A stretch of DNA of 64,000 bases from Collinsella aerofaciens (lineage in GTDB: Bacteria; Actinomycetota; Coriobacteriia; Coriobacteriales; Coriobacteriaceae): positions 86,386 through 150,385 of the forward strand of contig NZ_JADPCJ010000002.1 of assembly GCF_015670795.1 (NCBI RefSeq), written 5' to 3'. This document shows, in pieces, positions 15,910 through 27,223 of this stretch. The translations under genes were made by a program, and so were the position numbers. Within the stretch, counting starts at the first letter, position 1. Each line of letters starts with the position of its first letter. The notes under the pieces were generated by a model that made no database searches, was not told where the DNA came from, and was given only the letters and a program-made list of their open reading frames with translations.

Positions 15910-18900
15910 CTACACCGTGTGCTGCGGCAGGTCCTGCAGGGCGATGACGTCCATGCCCATGTCGTTGGCGCTGCCGTGACCCTGCTGGTCCTCGCGCACG
16001 GCCTCGATGGCACTCACGTACGTGTTGGCCGCAGACATCGCCGTCACGCAGGTCACGCCGCGGCGCACGGCCTCGGTGCGCAGAAGGTAGCCGTCGCCAC
16101 GCGAACCCGGGCCGTACGGCGTGTTGATGATTACCGCGATCTTGCCATCGGCGATGAGGTCACCGATGTTGGGACGCTCGCCGTCGTGCGGGCCGCTGAT
16201 CTTCTCCACGACTTCGCACGTCACGTTGCCGCCGCGCAGCACGCGCGCCGTACCCTCGGTGGAGCAGATGTCAAAGCCCAGGTAGCGCAGGATGCGGGCG
16301 ACCGAAAGGATGTGACGCTTATCTCGGTCGCACACGCTAATGAACACCTTGCCGGCGCTCGGGTCGGGCAGCTTGTAGTCAATCGCCAGTTGCGTCTTGG
16401 CGTATGCCTCGGGATAGCTCTTGGCGATACCCATGACCTCGCCCGTCGACTTCATCTCGGGACCCAGGATAACGTCGGCGCCCGGGAAACGACCCCAGGG
16501 CATAACGGCTTCCTTCATGCAGAACCAGTCCAGCTGACGCTCGTCGCTCGGCAGGCCCAGGCTGGCGATGGAATCGCCCGCCATGATACGCGCCGCGCAC
16601 TTGGCCAGCGGCACGCCGGTGGCCTTGGAGATAAACGGCACGGTACGGCTGGCACGCGGGTTGGCCTCGATCACGTAGACGGTCTCGCCCTTAATGGCGT
16701 ACTGCACGTTGACCAGGCCGCGTACGCCCAGCGCCATCGCGATGCGACGCGTGGTCTCGCGAAGCTTTGCCTGCAGGCTCTCGCTAAAGCTGAACGGCGG
16801 GATGCAGGTCGCGGAGTCGCCGGAGTGGATACCGGCCTCCTCGATATGCTCCAGAATGCCGCCAATGTAGACCTCTTCGCCATCGCACAGGGCGTCGACA
16901 TCGGACTCGATCGCACCCTCCAGGAAGCGGTCCAGATACACCGGGTAGTCGGGGCTAATGCGCGCAGCCTCGGCCATGTAATCGCGCAGATGCTCGGCAT
17001 CGTAGGCGATCATCATGCCGCGGCCGCCCAGCACGTAGCTCGGACGCACCAGCAGCGGGTAGCCGATGTGCGTGGCAACGGCCTCGGCCTCCTCAAACGA
17101 GGTGGCCTGGCCCGCCGGCGGGTACATGATGCCCAGCTTGTCAAGCAGAGCAGCGAAGCGCTCGCGGTCCTCGGCAAAGTCGATGGCATCGGGCTTGGTG
17201 CCCATGATGTTCACGCCGCTCTCCTCGAGCATGCGCGCCAGCTTAAGCGGGGTCTGGCCGCCAAGCGTCACCACGACGCCATCGGGGCGCTCAACGTCGA
17301 TAACGTCCATGACGTCCTCGTAGGTGAGCGGCTCAAAGTACAGGCGGTCGGACGTGTCGTAGTCGGTCGAAACGGTCTCGGGATTGCAGTTGACCATGAT
17401 GGTCTCAAAGCCGCGGGCCGCCAGCGCGTAGCTCGCGTGCACGCAGCAGTAATCGAACTCGATACCCTGGCCAATGCGGTTGGGGCCGGCGCCCAGGATC
17501 ATCGCCTTGGGCTTGTCCGCCGGCGTGGTCTCGTCGGGAGCCACGCACTTCTTGGCATCTGGGCTCGTGCGGTAGATGTTCTCGTACGTCTTGTAGTGGT
17601 ACTCCGTGGCGCTCGAGAACTCCGCAGCGCAGGTATCAACCGTCTTCATGCTGGGAACCACGCCCAGGCCCTTGCGGTAGGCGCGCACAAAGCGCTCGTC
17701 CGAGCCGGTCAGCGCGGCGATCTCGGCGTCGCTCGTACCGTACTGCTTGAGCAGGCGCATCGCATCGGCGTCGATATCCTCCACACGCAGGCCGCGGATG
17801 CTCTCCTGGACCTGTACCATATCGTTGATACGGTTGAGGTACCACGGATCGATACCGCAGATGGCATGGATGCGAGCGATGTCCCAGCCACGGCGCAGGG
17901 CCTCGACCACAAAGAAGATGCGATGCTCGGTCGGGGTCGCCACGGCCTGAGCAAGCTCGTCGTCGCTCAGCTTATCGGCACCCTCTTTGCCACCGGCGCA
18001 AATGCCCTGGTGACCGTCCTCCAGCGAACGCATGGCCTTGCCAAAGGCCTCCTCAAAGGTGCGGCCGATCGCCATAATCTCGCCCACGGCCTTCATGCGC
18101 GTGGTGAGCGTGGGGTCGGTACCCTTGAACTTCTCGAAGGCAAAGCGCGGCACCTTGACCACACAGTAGTCGATCGTGGGCTCAAAGCAGGCGGGCGTAG
18201 CCTTGGTGATGTCGTTGACGATCTCGTCGAGCGTGTAGCCCACAGCCAGGCGCGCGGCAGCCTTGGCAATGGGGAAACCCGTGGCCTTGGAGGCCAGCGC
18301 GGACGAACGGCTCACGCGCGGGTTCATCTCGATGACGATCAGGCGGCCGGTCCGGGGGTTCACGGCAAACTGCACGTTGGAGCCACCGGTCTCGACGCCG
18401 ATCTTCTCCAGAATGGCGAGCGAGGCCACGCGCATGCGCTGATACTCAAGGTCGGAGAGCGTTTGCGCCGGCGCCACGGTGATGGAGTCGCCGGTATGCA
18501 CGCCCATGGGGTCGAGGTTCTCGATGGAGCACACGATGATGCCGTTGCCGGCGTGGTCACGCATGACCTCCATCTCATACTCTTTCCAGCCCTCGATGGA
18601 CTCCTCGACCAGCACCTCGTGGGCGGGCGAGAGCTCGAGGCCCTGGCTCACGATGGAGACGAGCTCCTCGTGGGTATGTGCGATGCCGCCACCGGCGCCG
18701 CCGAGGGTAAAGCTCGGGCGCAGTACGCAGGGATAGCCCACGCGCTCGGCGATAGCCTCGGCGTCGGCCACGCTGTAGGCATAGCCCGAGCGCGCGACCT
18801 CCAGGCCGATCTCGGCCATAGCCTCGTTAAAGAGCTTGCGGTCCTCGCCGCGCTCGATGGCGGCCAGGTCGCAGCCGATCATCTCGACGCCGTACTTGTC

Positions 18901-19224
18901 GAGCGTACCGTCTTTCGCCAGCTCGACGGCGGCGTTCAGACCGGTCTGGCCGCCCAGTGTGGGCAGCAGCGCGTCCGGGCGCTCTTTCTTGATCACGCGC
19001 TCGATAAACTCGGCGGTGATGGGCTCGACATAGGTGCGGTCGGCAAGACCCGGATCGGTCATGATGGTCGCCGGGTTGGAGTTGACCAGGATGACCTCAA
19101 AGCCATCCTCCTTGAGCACCTTGCAGGCCTGGGCGCCGGAGTAGTCAAACTCGCAGGCCTGGCCGATAACGATGGGGCCCGAGCCAATGACGAGGATGCG
19201 CTTGATGTCAGTACGTTTAGGCAT
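15910..19224 (-). CDS. carB: Carbamoyl phosphate synthase large subunit
   Basis: CarB makes carbamoyl phosphate from bicarbonate, ATP and ammonia supplied by CarA, feeding pyrimidine and arginine synthesis. The 1104-residue protein has two homologous ATP-grasp halves, the first beginning [18 protein letters not shown] and the second near [19 protein letters not shown]-terminal regulatory MGS-like domain begins near [20 protein letters not shown] precedes the ATG at 19224, and the carA stop is one base away. Confidence 0.96.
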   Translation of the reverse strand: MPKRTDIKRILVIGSGPIVIGQACEFDYSGAQACKVLKEDGFEVILVNSNPATIMTDPGLADRTYVEPITAEFIERVIKKERPDALLPTLGGQTGLNAAVELAKDGTLDKYGVEMIGCDLAAIERGEDRKLFNEAMAEIGLEVARSGYAYSVADAEAIAERVGYPCVLRPSFTLGGAGGGIAHTHEELVSIVSQGLELSPAHEVLVEESIEGWKEYEMEVMRDHAGNGIIVCSIENLDPMGVHTGDSITVAPAQTLSDLEYQRMRVASLAILEKIGVETGGSNVQFAVNPRTGRLIVIEMNPRVSRSSALASKATGFPIAKAAARLAVGYTLDEIVNDITKATPACFEPTIDYCVVKVPRFAFEKFKGTDPTLTTRMKAVGEIMAIGRTFEEAFGKAMRSLEDGHQGICAGGKEGADKLSDDELAQAVATPTEHRIFFVVEALRRGWDIARIHAICGIDPWYLNRINDMVQVQESIRGLRVEDIDADAMRLLKQYGTSDAEIAALTGSDERFVRAYRKGLGVVPSMKTVDTCAAEFSSATEYHYKTYENIYRTSPDAKKCVAPDETTPADKPKAMILGAGPNRIGQGIEFDYCCVHASYALAARGFETIMVNCNPETVSTDYDTSDRLYFEPLTYEDVMDVIDVERPDGVVVTLGGQTPLKLARMLEESGVNIMGTKPDAIDFAEDRERFAALLDKLGIMYPPAGQATSFEEAEAVATHIGYPLLVRPSYVLGGRGMMIAYDAEHLRDYMAEAARISPDYPVYLDRFLEGAIESDVDALCDGEEVYIGGILEHIEEAGIHSGDSATCIPPFSFSESLQAKLRETTRRIAMALGVRGLVNVQYAIKGETVYVIEANPRASRTVPFISKATGVPLAKCAARIMAGDSIASLGLPSDERQLDWFCMKEAVMPWGRFPGADVILGPEMKSTGEVMGIAKSYPEAYAKTQLAIDYKLPDPSAGKVFISVCDRDKRHILSVARILRYLGFDICSTEGTARVLRGGNVTCEVVEKISGPHDGERPNIGDLIADGKIAVIINTPYGPGSRGDGYLLRTEAVRRGVTCVTAMSAANTYVSAIEAVREDQQGHGSANDMGMDVIALQDLPQHTV

Positions 19225-19225
19225 G

Positions 19226-20656
19226 TTAGTTCTCCTCGGTCTCAGTCTCGGCGAAATTCCAGCCAGCCAGGCGTTCCTTCGCGGTGTCGATGTCCAGGTA
19301 GTTCTCCTCGCCGTCCATGAGTCGCGTAAAGGCGGTAAAGAGATAGTGAGCATCGGTGGGGCCAGGCGAGGCCTCGGGGTGGTACTGGACCGAGAAGCAC
19401 GGGGCGTCGAGCAGCTGGATGCCCTCGGCGGTGCCGTCGTTGAGGTTCACGTGCGTCAGGCGAATGCGGCCAAAGCGCTCGTTCATCACGACCGGCGCGA
19501 TTCCGCGGCGCACCCAGACGCGCAGATCTCCATCGACCGCATGCTCGGTCTCGCCGCCGGAAAGCTCGGGGACAAGCTTGCCCAGGCTGGGGAACAGCAG
19601 GCCAAAGCCATGGTTTTGCGCGGTGATCTCCACGCGACGGCTTACCAGGTTCATGACCGGCTGGTTGCCACCGCGGTGACCGAACTTAAGCTTTTCCATC
19701 TGGGCGCCGCAGGCCAGGCTGATCATCTGGTGACCAAGACAAATACCAAAGACCGGCACCTTGCCGATCAGCTGCTGCACCTGCTCGTAGGTCTCCACCA
19801 CGGCGTCGGGGTCGCCGGGGCCATTGGACAAAAAGACGCCGTCGGGATTCATGTCGAGCACCTCGCTCGCGGGCGTATTCCACGGCACGACGGTAAGGTC
19901 GCAGCCGGCGCGGACCAGCCCTTCCAGAATGCCGCGCTTCACACCGCAGTCGTAGGCGACCACTTTGTGACGGGCAGGAGCGGCAGCCGAAAGCGCAAAG
20001 TCATGCGTGGCAGGCAGGTCGGCGGCCACAAACTCATGAGGTGCGGGGCAACTTACGGTCTTGACCAGGTTCTCGCCTACCAGCGTAGGCGCTGCGGCCA
20101 GACGCTCGGCAAGCTCGTCGACGTCGAAGATCTCGGTCGAGATAATGCCCATCTTGGAACCATTGTCGCGCAGATGGCGCACCAGAGCGCGGGTGTCGAC
20201 ACCCTCGATAGCAACGATGCCGTGTGCGCGCAGGTACTCCGGCACGCTGACGGCCGAGCGCCAGTTAGAAGGCGTGGCGCACATGTCGCGAACGATCATG
20301 CCGCGCATGGCCGGAGCGCTCGCAGAGCGCACGGCGTCGCCGGGGAAGGCCGACTGGACGTCGGTCTCGTCGATACCGTAGTTGCCGATCTGCGGATAGG
20401 TCATGGTTACGATTTGGCCGGCATAACTCGGGTCGGTCATGACCTCAAAGTAGCCCTCGAGCGAGGTGTTGAAGCAGACTTCGCCGGTCGCGGTGCCCTC
20501 GGCGCCGCATGCACGTCCATAAAAAATGGTCCCATCCTCAAGATACAGGATGCAGGGACCGCAGGTGCCCTTGCTGGTTTTGGCCAGCATGCGCTGGCAA
20601 AGCTCGCTGGGCGCGAAGGTGCGGGCGGCAGCGCCCGCGGTATGGTTGTTCGCCAT
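19226..20656 (-). CDS. carA: Carbamoyl phosphate synthase small subunit
   Basis: CarA hydrolyses glutamine and channels ammonia to CarB. This 476-residue protein has the class I glutaminase nucleophile in [10 protein letters not shown] and the His-Glu pair in [11 protein letters not shown]. The usual CarA start (LEDGTIFYG) lies about 45 residues in, so this protein has an N-terminal extension. AAGGAG precedes the ATG at 20656. A PyrR-type hairpin at 20668-20685 abuts that site, which implies control by pyrimidine nucleotides. Confidence 0.96.
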   Translation of the reverse strand: MANNHTAGAAARTFAPSELCQRMLAKTSKGTCGPCILYLEDGTIFYGRACGAEGTATGEVCFNTSLEGYFEVMTDPSYAGQIVTMTYPQIGNYGIDETDVQSAFPGDAVRSASAPAMRGMIVRDMCATPSNWRSAVSVPEYLRAHGIVAIEGVDTRALVRHLRDNGSKMGIISTEIFDVDELAERLAAAPTLVGENLVKTVSCPAPHEFVAADLPATHDFALSAAAPARHKVVAYDCGVKRGILEGLVRAGCDLTVVPWNTPASEVLDMNPDGVFLSNGPGDPDAVVETYEQVQQLIGKVPVFGICLGHQMISLACGAQMEKLKFGHRGGNQPVMNLVSRRVEITAQNHGFGLLFPSLGKLVPELSGGETEHAVDGDLRVWVRRGIAPVVMNERFGRIRLTHVNLNDGTAEGIQLLDAPCFSVQYHPEASPGPTDAHYLFTAFTRLMDGEENYLDIDTAKERLAGWNFAETETEEN

Positions 20657-20667
20657 AATTCTCCTTC

Positions 20668-20685
20668 CCGGTCTCACAGGACCGG
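20668..20685 (-). promoter_or_regulatory. Candidate PyrR-binding hairpin overlapping the carA translation start region
   Basis: The minus-strand RNA reads CCGGUC, loop CUGUGA, then GACCGG, followed at once by GAAGGAG and the carA ATG. Its central GGUCCUGUGAGACC fits the known PyrR-target pattern (RGUCCNGNGAGRCY). PyrR binding with UMP would be expected to mask the ribosome binding site, as proposed for actinobacterial pyr leaders. No pyrR is in the window. Confidence 0.7.
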
Positions 20686-20815
20686 CTTAAAGGTGTGTAG
20701 TTAGGCCTCGCGGTATTGTAACCGCAAGCATGCCTCATGGCGTTAATTTCATCGAAATGTTTACGAAATGATAATTATGACTTTCTATGCATAATGATTT
20801 TTCTGGGACGGGGAT

Positions 20816-20857
20816 TAAAAAATCATCCCGCGGGGCTTGTGGCTCACGCGGGATGAT
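20816..20857 (-). terminator. Terminator downstream of the 20867 gene
   Basis: ATCATCCCGCG and CGCGGGATGAT form an 11-bp stem followed on the minus strand by TTTTTTAAT. It ends the ABC exporter and small membrane protein transcript before carA's promoter region. Confidence 0.88.
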
Positions 20858-20866
20858 GGCGTCTTA

Positions 20867-21829
20867 TTATTTCTTGTCCTGCTCCAGCAGTTCGGACGGT
20901 GTGCGATCGGGCTTGCCGCCGCGGAAAATCTCGCGGCCATGCAGACGATGTTCCAGGTCACGTTCGGCCTTTTCCTCGTCGATCTTAGTCTGGCTAACCA
21001 CCGGGTCCTCAATCAACGACGACACCGAGTTCACCTGCTTCTGAATGCGCTCGGCGATGGTGTCATCCATACTCACGATGCGCATCTTCCAGTCGATACT
21101 CGTGGCGTTGGATGAGCTCTTGGTCCACACGAACGTCAAAATGGCGCTCTGGTGGCCCCGCGCGGGGAACATGCCAAAGAAGGAATCGTGCTGAATGTTG
21201 CTATCCTCGTCGATATAGGCGTGAACGTTATACACCACGCGGTCGATCTTATCGTTGAGCAGCGCGTTGGTCGCAAGCGCCGCGGCCTGGATCTGCCCGT
21301 TGGACAGCAGCTCGAGCTCGTTGGCAGACGATGTGTCCAACACCGTCACCTCGACCGTGCCCGTACGCTCATCGGCTTCATCGACGGTAAAGTCGAGCGG
21401 GAACTGCGTAAAGCCGTTGCCCCACTCAAGGCCGCCCTTCAGCGCCGTCGAAACGGTATCGACCGAAACGCTCTCGGACAGGTTGGCGGTGTTCAGACGA
21501 CGCATCACGCCGTAGCCAATCTGCATACCCACGATCAGCACCAAAATACCAATGACCACGGCCATCGCGGTCTTCGTAATGGTATGGCTCACCTGCGAGC
21601 CCGAAGGATCGTCCTCGGACAGCGGGTCGATATGTTTTGCCTGGCTCGCGCGGTCCTCGCTGCGCAGCTGCGCTAGCGCCGCTTTGTCACCGCGCTTGGC
21701 CGCAGCCTCCTTCTCACGCATGCGCTCGGTACGCTTTTTGGCGAGCGTGGGATCCAAGACGCCGGATGCATCGATTTCGGAGAATAACTCCGTCACTTCT
21801 TCCGGAGTCAAAGGGTTCTTGTCAGCCAT
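20867..21829 (-). CDS. Unrecognised single-pass membrane protein
   Basis: This 320-residue protein matches no family I recognise. The N-terminal 85 residues are charged and probably cytoplasmic, with LDPTLAKKRTERMREKEAAA suggesting helix. One membrane segment follows at about 86-108, then an external domain of about 170 residues, and a charged C-terminal tail. AGGAAG precedes the ATG. It starts 19 bases after the ABC exporter stop, so the two are probably co-transcribed; an accessory role to the exporter is inference only. Confidence 0.7.
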   Translation of the reverse strand: MADKNPLTPEEVTELFSEIDASGVLDPTLAKKRTERMREKEAAAKRGDKAALAQLRSEDRASQAKHIDPLSEDDPSGSQVSHTITKTAMAVVIGILVLIVGMQIGYGVMRRLNTANLSESVSVDTVSTALKGGLEWGNGFTQFPLDFTVDEADERTGTVEVTVLDTSSANELELLSNGQIQAAALATNALLNDKIDRVVYNVHAYIDEDSNIQHDSFFGMFPARGHQSAILTFVWTKSSSNATSIDWKMRIVSMDDTIAERIQKQVNSVSSLIEDPVVSQTKIDEEKAERDLEHRLHGREIFRGGKPDRTPSELLEQDKK

Positions 21830-21848
21830 AAACTTCCTGTCATATCAA

Positions 21849-23621
21849 TCAGTCGAGCTCGTGCGTACGCGCACCTTCGAACTGCATTCGATAGTAACGG
21901 GCATAGGTGCCGCCACGGGCGAGAAGCTCCTCGTGCGTGCCACGCTCCACAACGCGACCATGCTCAACGGTCGCAATCTCATCGGCGTGTTTAATGGTCG
22001 AGAGACGGTGGGCGATGATGATTGTGGTACGGCCGCGTGCCAGCTCTTCGAGCGACTCCTGCACCGCCTCCTCGCTCTCGTTATCCAAAGCACTCGTCGC
22101 CTCGTCCAAGATCAAGATTTTGGGATTCTTGAGAAACACACGCGCGATGGCAACGCGCTGCTTCTGTCCGCCCGAAAGACGGCTGCCGCGCTCGCCCACG
22201 ACCGTGTCATAGCCCTGTGGAAGCGACTCGATAAAGGCATCGATGTTGGCGCGACGGGCCGCCTCGGCGATCTCTTCCGCCGTAGCGCCCGGCTTGCCGT
22301 AGGCGATGTTCTCGCCAATCGTACCGTCAAACAGATAGACATCCTGCTGCACCAGGCCGATGGCGCGACGCAGGCTCTGCTGCGTCACATCACGCACGTC
22401 CTGGCCATCGATGCTAATGGATCCGGCAGCCACGTCATAAAAGCGCGGCAACAGCGAACAGGTCGTGGACTTGCCACCGCCCGAAGGGCCAACCAAAGCG
22501 ATGGTCTGCCCGGGCTTGATGGACAGATCCATATGGTCGATAACGGGACGCTCGTCGGCATCGCCCTCGCCCAGCTCAACGTCCTCGTAGTTAAAGCACA
22601 CGTCGTGATACTCCACGGCGCCGGCAGTCACCTGCAGATCCGTGGCGCCCGGCTTGTCCTGGATATCCGGCGCGGTCGAGAGCACCTCGTCCATACGCTT
22701 AAAGCCGGCGATAGCCTTCTGATACGTTTCGGCCGAATTGACGAGCGTCTCAAGCGGCGTGCAGAACAGCGAAATATAGAGTGCAAAGGTCGCCATATCG
22801 ACCGCCTGCAGCTGTCCCTGGGCGACCAGCCAGCCGCCCAGCAGCACCACGATCACATAGAGCACACCCGAGAGCAGGCCATACGTCGCGGTATAGACGC
22901 CCATGGCGTGATACATGTTCTCCTTGGACGAAAGATAGCGATTGTTTGAGGCGCGCAACTTGAAGCGTTCGGTCTCCTCATTGGCAAAGCTCTTGACCAC
23001 ACGCATGCCCGCCAGCGAATCCTGCAGCTGCGCATTGATGCCGCTGATTTTTTTGCGGTTGTCGCTAAAGACCTCGCGCATGCGCATGTTCTGCCAAAAC
23101 ATGATGACCGCAAACGCCGCCGTCACCACGGCCATGGCGAGCGCCAGCACCGGGGCAATGGTAAAGAGGATCACAAACGAGCCGATGATCTCGATGCCGC
23201 AGATGATGATCCACTCGGGCACGTGGTGCGCCGCCTCGCAGATATCGAACAGGTCGTTGACCACGCGGCTCATCATGTCGCCCGAGCTGTTGCGGTCGAA
23301 GTATGCAAAGCTAAAGCGCTCATACTGGTCGAACAGGTCCTCGCGCATTTTGGACTCCATACGCGCGCCCATCACGTGACCCCAATAGCTCACAAAATAG
23401 CGGCAGGCGCAGCGGACGGCATACATCAGCACCAAGCCCACCGCGATCATGCCGAGCGCCTGCATAATGGCAGCCTGACCCTGAGTAAACAGCCCACCGG
23501 TCAAATTGCGCAGGATAATGGGGAACGCCAGGTCAATGGCGGCAAGCACCAGAGCACAAACAGTATCAGCAACAAAAAGCCCCATCTGGGGCTTGTAATA
23601 CGAAAGAAACCTCTTCAGCAT
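21849..23621 (-). CDS. ABC exporter, fused permease and ATPase
   Basis: This 590-residue half-transporter has six membrane segments over about 15-300 and a C-terminal ATPase domain. Walker A is GPSGGGKST, the signature LSGGQKQRVAIARVF and Walker B ILILDEATSALD. Such proteins act as homodimers, or as heterodimers with a second gene, which is not present here. The substrate cannot be predicted. GAGGAT precedes the ATG. Confidence 0.93.
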   Translation of the reverse strand: MLKRFLSYYKPQMGLFVADTVCALVLAAIDLAFPIILRNLTGGLFTQGQAAIMQALGMIAVGLVLMYAVRCACRYFVSYWGHVMGARMESKMREDLFDQYERFSFAYFDRNSSGDMMSRVVNDLFDICEAAHHVPEWIIICGIEIIGSFVILFTIAPVLALAMAVVTAAFAVIMFWQNMRMREVFSDNRKKISGINAQLQDSLAGMRVVKSFANEETERFKLRASNNRYLSSKENMYHAMGVYTATYGLLSGVLYVIVVLLGGWLVAQGQLQAVDMATFALYISLFCTPLETLVNSAETYQKAIAGFKRMDEVLSTAPDIQDKPGATDLQVTAGAVEYHDVCFNYEDVELGEGDADERPVIDHMDLSIKPGQTIALVGPSGGGKSTTCSLLPRFYDVAAGSISIDGQDVRDVTQQSLRRAIGLVQQDVYLFDGTIGENIAYGKPGATAEEIAEAARRANIDAFIESLPQGYDTVVGERGSRLSGGQKQRVAIARVFLKNPKILILDEATSALDNESEEAVQESLEELARGRTTIIIAHRLSTIKHADEIATVEHGRVVERGTHEELLARGGTYARYYRMQFEGARTHELD

Positions 23622-23653
23622 GTGATCCTCAAAGAAATATCAGCAACGTAAGG

Positions 23654-23690
23654 CCCTGGGACAAAGCAATCAGTAGTACTTGTCCCAGGG
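23654..23690. terminator. 11-bp-stem hairpin, possible terminator
   Basis: CCCTGGGACAA and TTGTCCCAGGG pair around a 15-base loop between the NUDIX and exporter genes. There is no T-run, so it may act on mRNA stability instead. It contains GGGACA, close to the recurrent motif of the window. Confidence 0.5.
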
Positions 23691-23703
23691 CTATCCCCAC
23701 TCG

Positions 23704-24399
23704 TTAAAGCTCCGTGCCCCCAAGGCGGTGCGCGATGCTGTCGCAGGCAAGCGCACCCACGACGGTCTTGGCGTCTTCGATCTTGCCGTCGAGCACGGCA
23801 TCGATCAGCTCGTGCAGCGGCACCAGGTCCACGTTGACAAACTCGTCATCATCGGGGTTGGGCGCATCAAACTCGAGCTTGGTAGCCAAGTAGATGTGGA
23901 TGATCTCATCGCAAAAACCGCAGGACGTGACAATCGACGTCAAAAAGCGAATACGACCGGCCCTAAAGCCCGTCTCCTCATGCAGTTCGCGCTTGGCGCA
24001 ATCGAGCGGGTCCTCGCCTGGATCGAGCTTGCCGGCGGGAATCTCGACCGTCACGCGGTCGATGGCGGTGCGGTACTGACGCACCAGTACGATCTTGCCG
24101 CTCTCGGTCAGCGCCACAACGGCCGCCGCACCCGGATGGCGAACGATATCGCGGGCGCTGCGGTGACCGTTGGGCAGCTCAACCTCAAGACGGTGGACGT
24201 CGAGGATCTTGCCCTTCCAGGCGCACTCCTCCGAAAGAATCTTCTCGTGCAGCTCGGCATCGTGCGGGTCGTCGTCGCCCAGCACCAGCGCCGGCTCGTC
24301 AGCGACCTCGCCGCCAGGCTCGCCCTCGGCGTGCCCATACACGCGGCTGTCCTCCTCGACGATCTGCGCATCCACGAGCTCTTCGTTCTTCTCGTCCAT
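23704..24399 (-). CDS. NUDIX hydrolase, ADP-ribose pyrophosphatase type
   Basis: The 231-residue protein carries a complete NUDIX box beginning GKLDPGEDPLDCAKRELHEE and continuing TGFRAG. It follows VEIPAG, as in ADP-ribose diphosphatases, so hydrolysis of ADP-ribose or a related sugar nucleotide is likely. An acidic N-terminal extension of about 45 residues (EEDSRVYGHAEGEPGGEV) is unusual for the family. The ATG at 24399 is chosen because AAAGGA is nine bases upstream; the earlier ATG directly abuts it. It follows purD by 21 bases. Confidence 0.88.
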   Translation of the reverse strand: MDEKNEELVDAQIVEEDSRVYGHAEGEPGGEVADEPALVLGDDDPHDAELHEKILSEECAWKGKILDVHRLEVELPNGHRSARDIVRHPGAAAVVALTESGKIVLVRQYRTAIDRVTVEIPAGKLDPGEDPLDCAKRELHEETGFRAGRIRFLTSIVTSCGFCDEIIHIYLATKLEFDAPNPDDDEFVNVDLVPLHELIDAVLDGKIEDAKTVVGALACDSIAHRLGGTEL

Positions 24400-24420
24400 C
24401 CGTCTCATTCCTTTCGGACT

Positions 24421-25725
24421 TTAGGCATCCCAGGCGTCTCGGCCGCGCAGCGCGCGCAGGCCGATATCGTGACGCAGGGTCTTACCCTCAAAATCAATCT
24501 TCTCGCAGGCCTCGTAGGCAAGGTTGCGAGCGTTCTCGAACGTGTCGCCCAGAGCGGTCACGGCAAGCACGCGGCCACCATTGGTCACGAGCTGGCCGTC
24601 CACCACGGCAGTGCCCGCGTGGTACACGGTCACGTTCTCCATGGCCTCGGCATCGGCGATACCGGTAATGACCTTGCCTTTCTCGTAGCTGCCGGGATAA
24701 CCCGCACTCGTCAGGACAACGGCCACGGCCCACTCGTCACGCCAGTCGAGTTCAATCTGGTCGAGCTCGCAGTTGGCACAAGCCAACATGACCTCGACCA
24801 GGTCGTTCTTAAGGCGCGGCAGAACGACCTGCGTCTCGGGGTCGCCAAAGCGGGCATTGAACTCCAGCACCTTGGGGCCGGCAGGCGTGAGCATAAAGCC
24901 GCCGTACAGGCAGCCGCGGTAGTCGATGCCCTCGGCGGCGAGCTCAGCCACGGTCTGCTCCATGACCTTCACCATGGTGGCGTGCTCCTCGTCGGTCACA
25001 ATGGGCACCGGGCTGTAGACGCCCATGCCGCCGGTGTTGGGGCCCTTGTCGCCCTCGAGCGCGCGCTTGTGGTCCTGCGAGGTGGCCATGGGGCGCACGG
25101 TCTTGCCGTCGGTAAAGGCCAGCAGCGAGCACTCGGGACCAACGAGCATCTCCTCGATGACCACGGTATTGCCGGCATCGCCAAAGGTGCCGCCAAAGCA
25201 CTCGCGCACGGCCTCCTCGGCCTGCTCAAGTTCGGTCGCCACGATAACGCCCTTGCCCGCGGCAAGGCCGTCGGCCTTCACGACCAGCGGGGCGCCCTGC
25301 TCGCGCACGTAGGCGAGAGCCGAAGCCTCGTCGGTAAACGAACCATAGGCCGCCGTCGGAATGCCCGCACGCTCCATGAGCTGCTTGGAGAACAGCTTGG
25401 AGCCCTCCATCTGGGCGCCCTCGGCACCCGGGCCAAAGCAGGGAATACCCGCCGCGCGCACGGCGTCGGCCACGCCCGCCACGAGCGGAGCCTCGGGGCC
25501 AATTACCACGAGTCCGCATCCGTGGCTCTGCGCAAACGCCGCCACGGCCGCAGGATCGCAGTCGTCGAGAACAACGTTCTCGCCGCAGCTCGCGGTGCCG
25601 CCGTTACCCGGCGCGATGTAGAGCTTGCCGGCGCGCGGTGATGCTGCGAGCTTAGCTGCCAAAGCATGCTCACGGCCGCCGCTGCCCAACAACAGGATGT
25701 CGATGGTTTGAGTGTCCGCCTTCAA
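24421..25725 (-). CDS. purD: Phosphoribosylamine-glycine ligase
   Basis: PurD joins glycine to phosphoribosylamine, step two of purine synthesis. The 434-residue ATP-grasp enzyme has the N-terminal [18 protein letters not shown] and the central [14 protein letters not shown]. The start is a TTG at 25725 with GAGGAGG five bases upstream; the longer frame to 25893 runs through the purA terminator and is rejected. It is probably co-transcribed with the NUDIX gene. Confidence 0.95.
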   Translation of the reverse strand: MKADTQTIDILLLGSGGREHALAAKLAASPRAGKLYIAPGNGGTASCGENVVLDDCDPAAVAAFAQSHGCGLVVIGPEAPLVAGVADAVRAAGIPCFGPGAEGAQMEGSKLFSKQLMERAGIPTAAYGSFTDEASALAYVREQGAPLVVKADGLAAGKGVIVATELEQAEEAVRECFGGTFGDAGNTVVIEEMLVGPECSLLAFTDGKTVRPMATSQDHKRALEGDKGPNTGGMGVYSPVPIVTDEEHATMVKVMEQTVAELAAEGIDYRGCLYGGFMLTPAGPKVLEFNARFGDPETQVVLPRLKNDLVEVMLACANCELDQIELDWRDEWAVAVVLTSAGYPGSYEKGKVITGIADAEAMENVTVYHAGTAVVDGQLVTNGGRVLAVTALGDTFENARNLAYEACEKIDFEGKTLRHDIGLRALRGRDAWDA

Positions 25726-25779
25726 GGGTGCCTCCTCTATGGATGAACGGCCCGCTCCGCGCGAGCCCTTTGCAAGCAA

Positions 25780-25822
25780 ATATACCCCTCGGCCGCCCGT
25801 CCGGGCTGCAAAGGGGTATATC
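25780..25822 (-). terminator. purA terminator
   Basis: TATACCCCT and AGGGGTATA pair around a GC-rich inner hairpin just after the purA stop, with a short T-run beyond it on the minus strand. Confidence 0.65.
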
Positions 25823-25843
25823 GCAATAACCAAATAGTCCCGA

Positions 25844-27139
<1,296 letters not shown>

Positions 27140-27223
27140 TTACATTCATGGACTGTCTACGCGCCACGCCGGCACGCAGAAGCACAAAACATTCCCAGTA
27201 TACCCGTGCAACGGGCGCCTGTC

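Noticed and set aside
15919-19320. 1133-codon open frame opposite carB
   Set aside because: The opposite strand encodes full CarB with all motifs; this frame has no recognisable domain.
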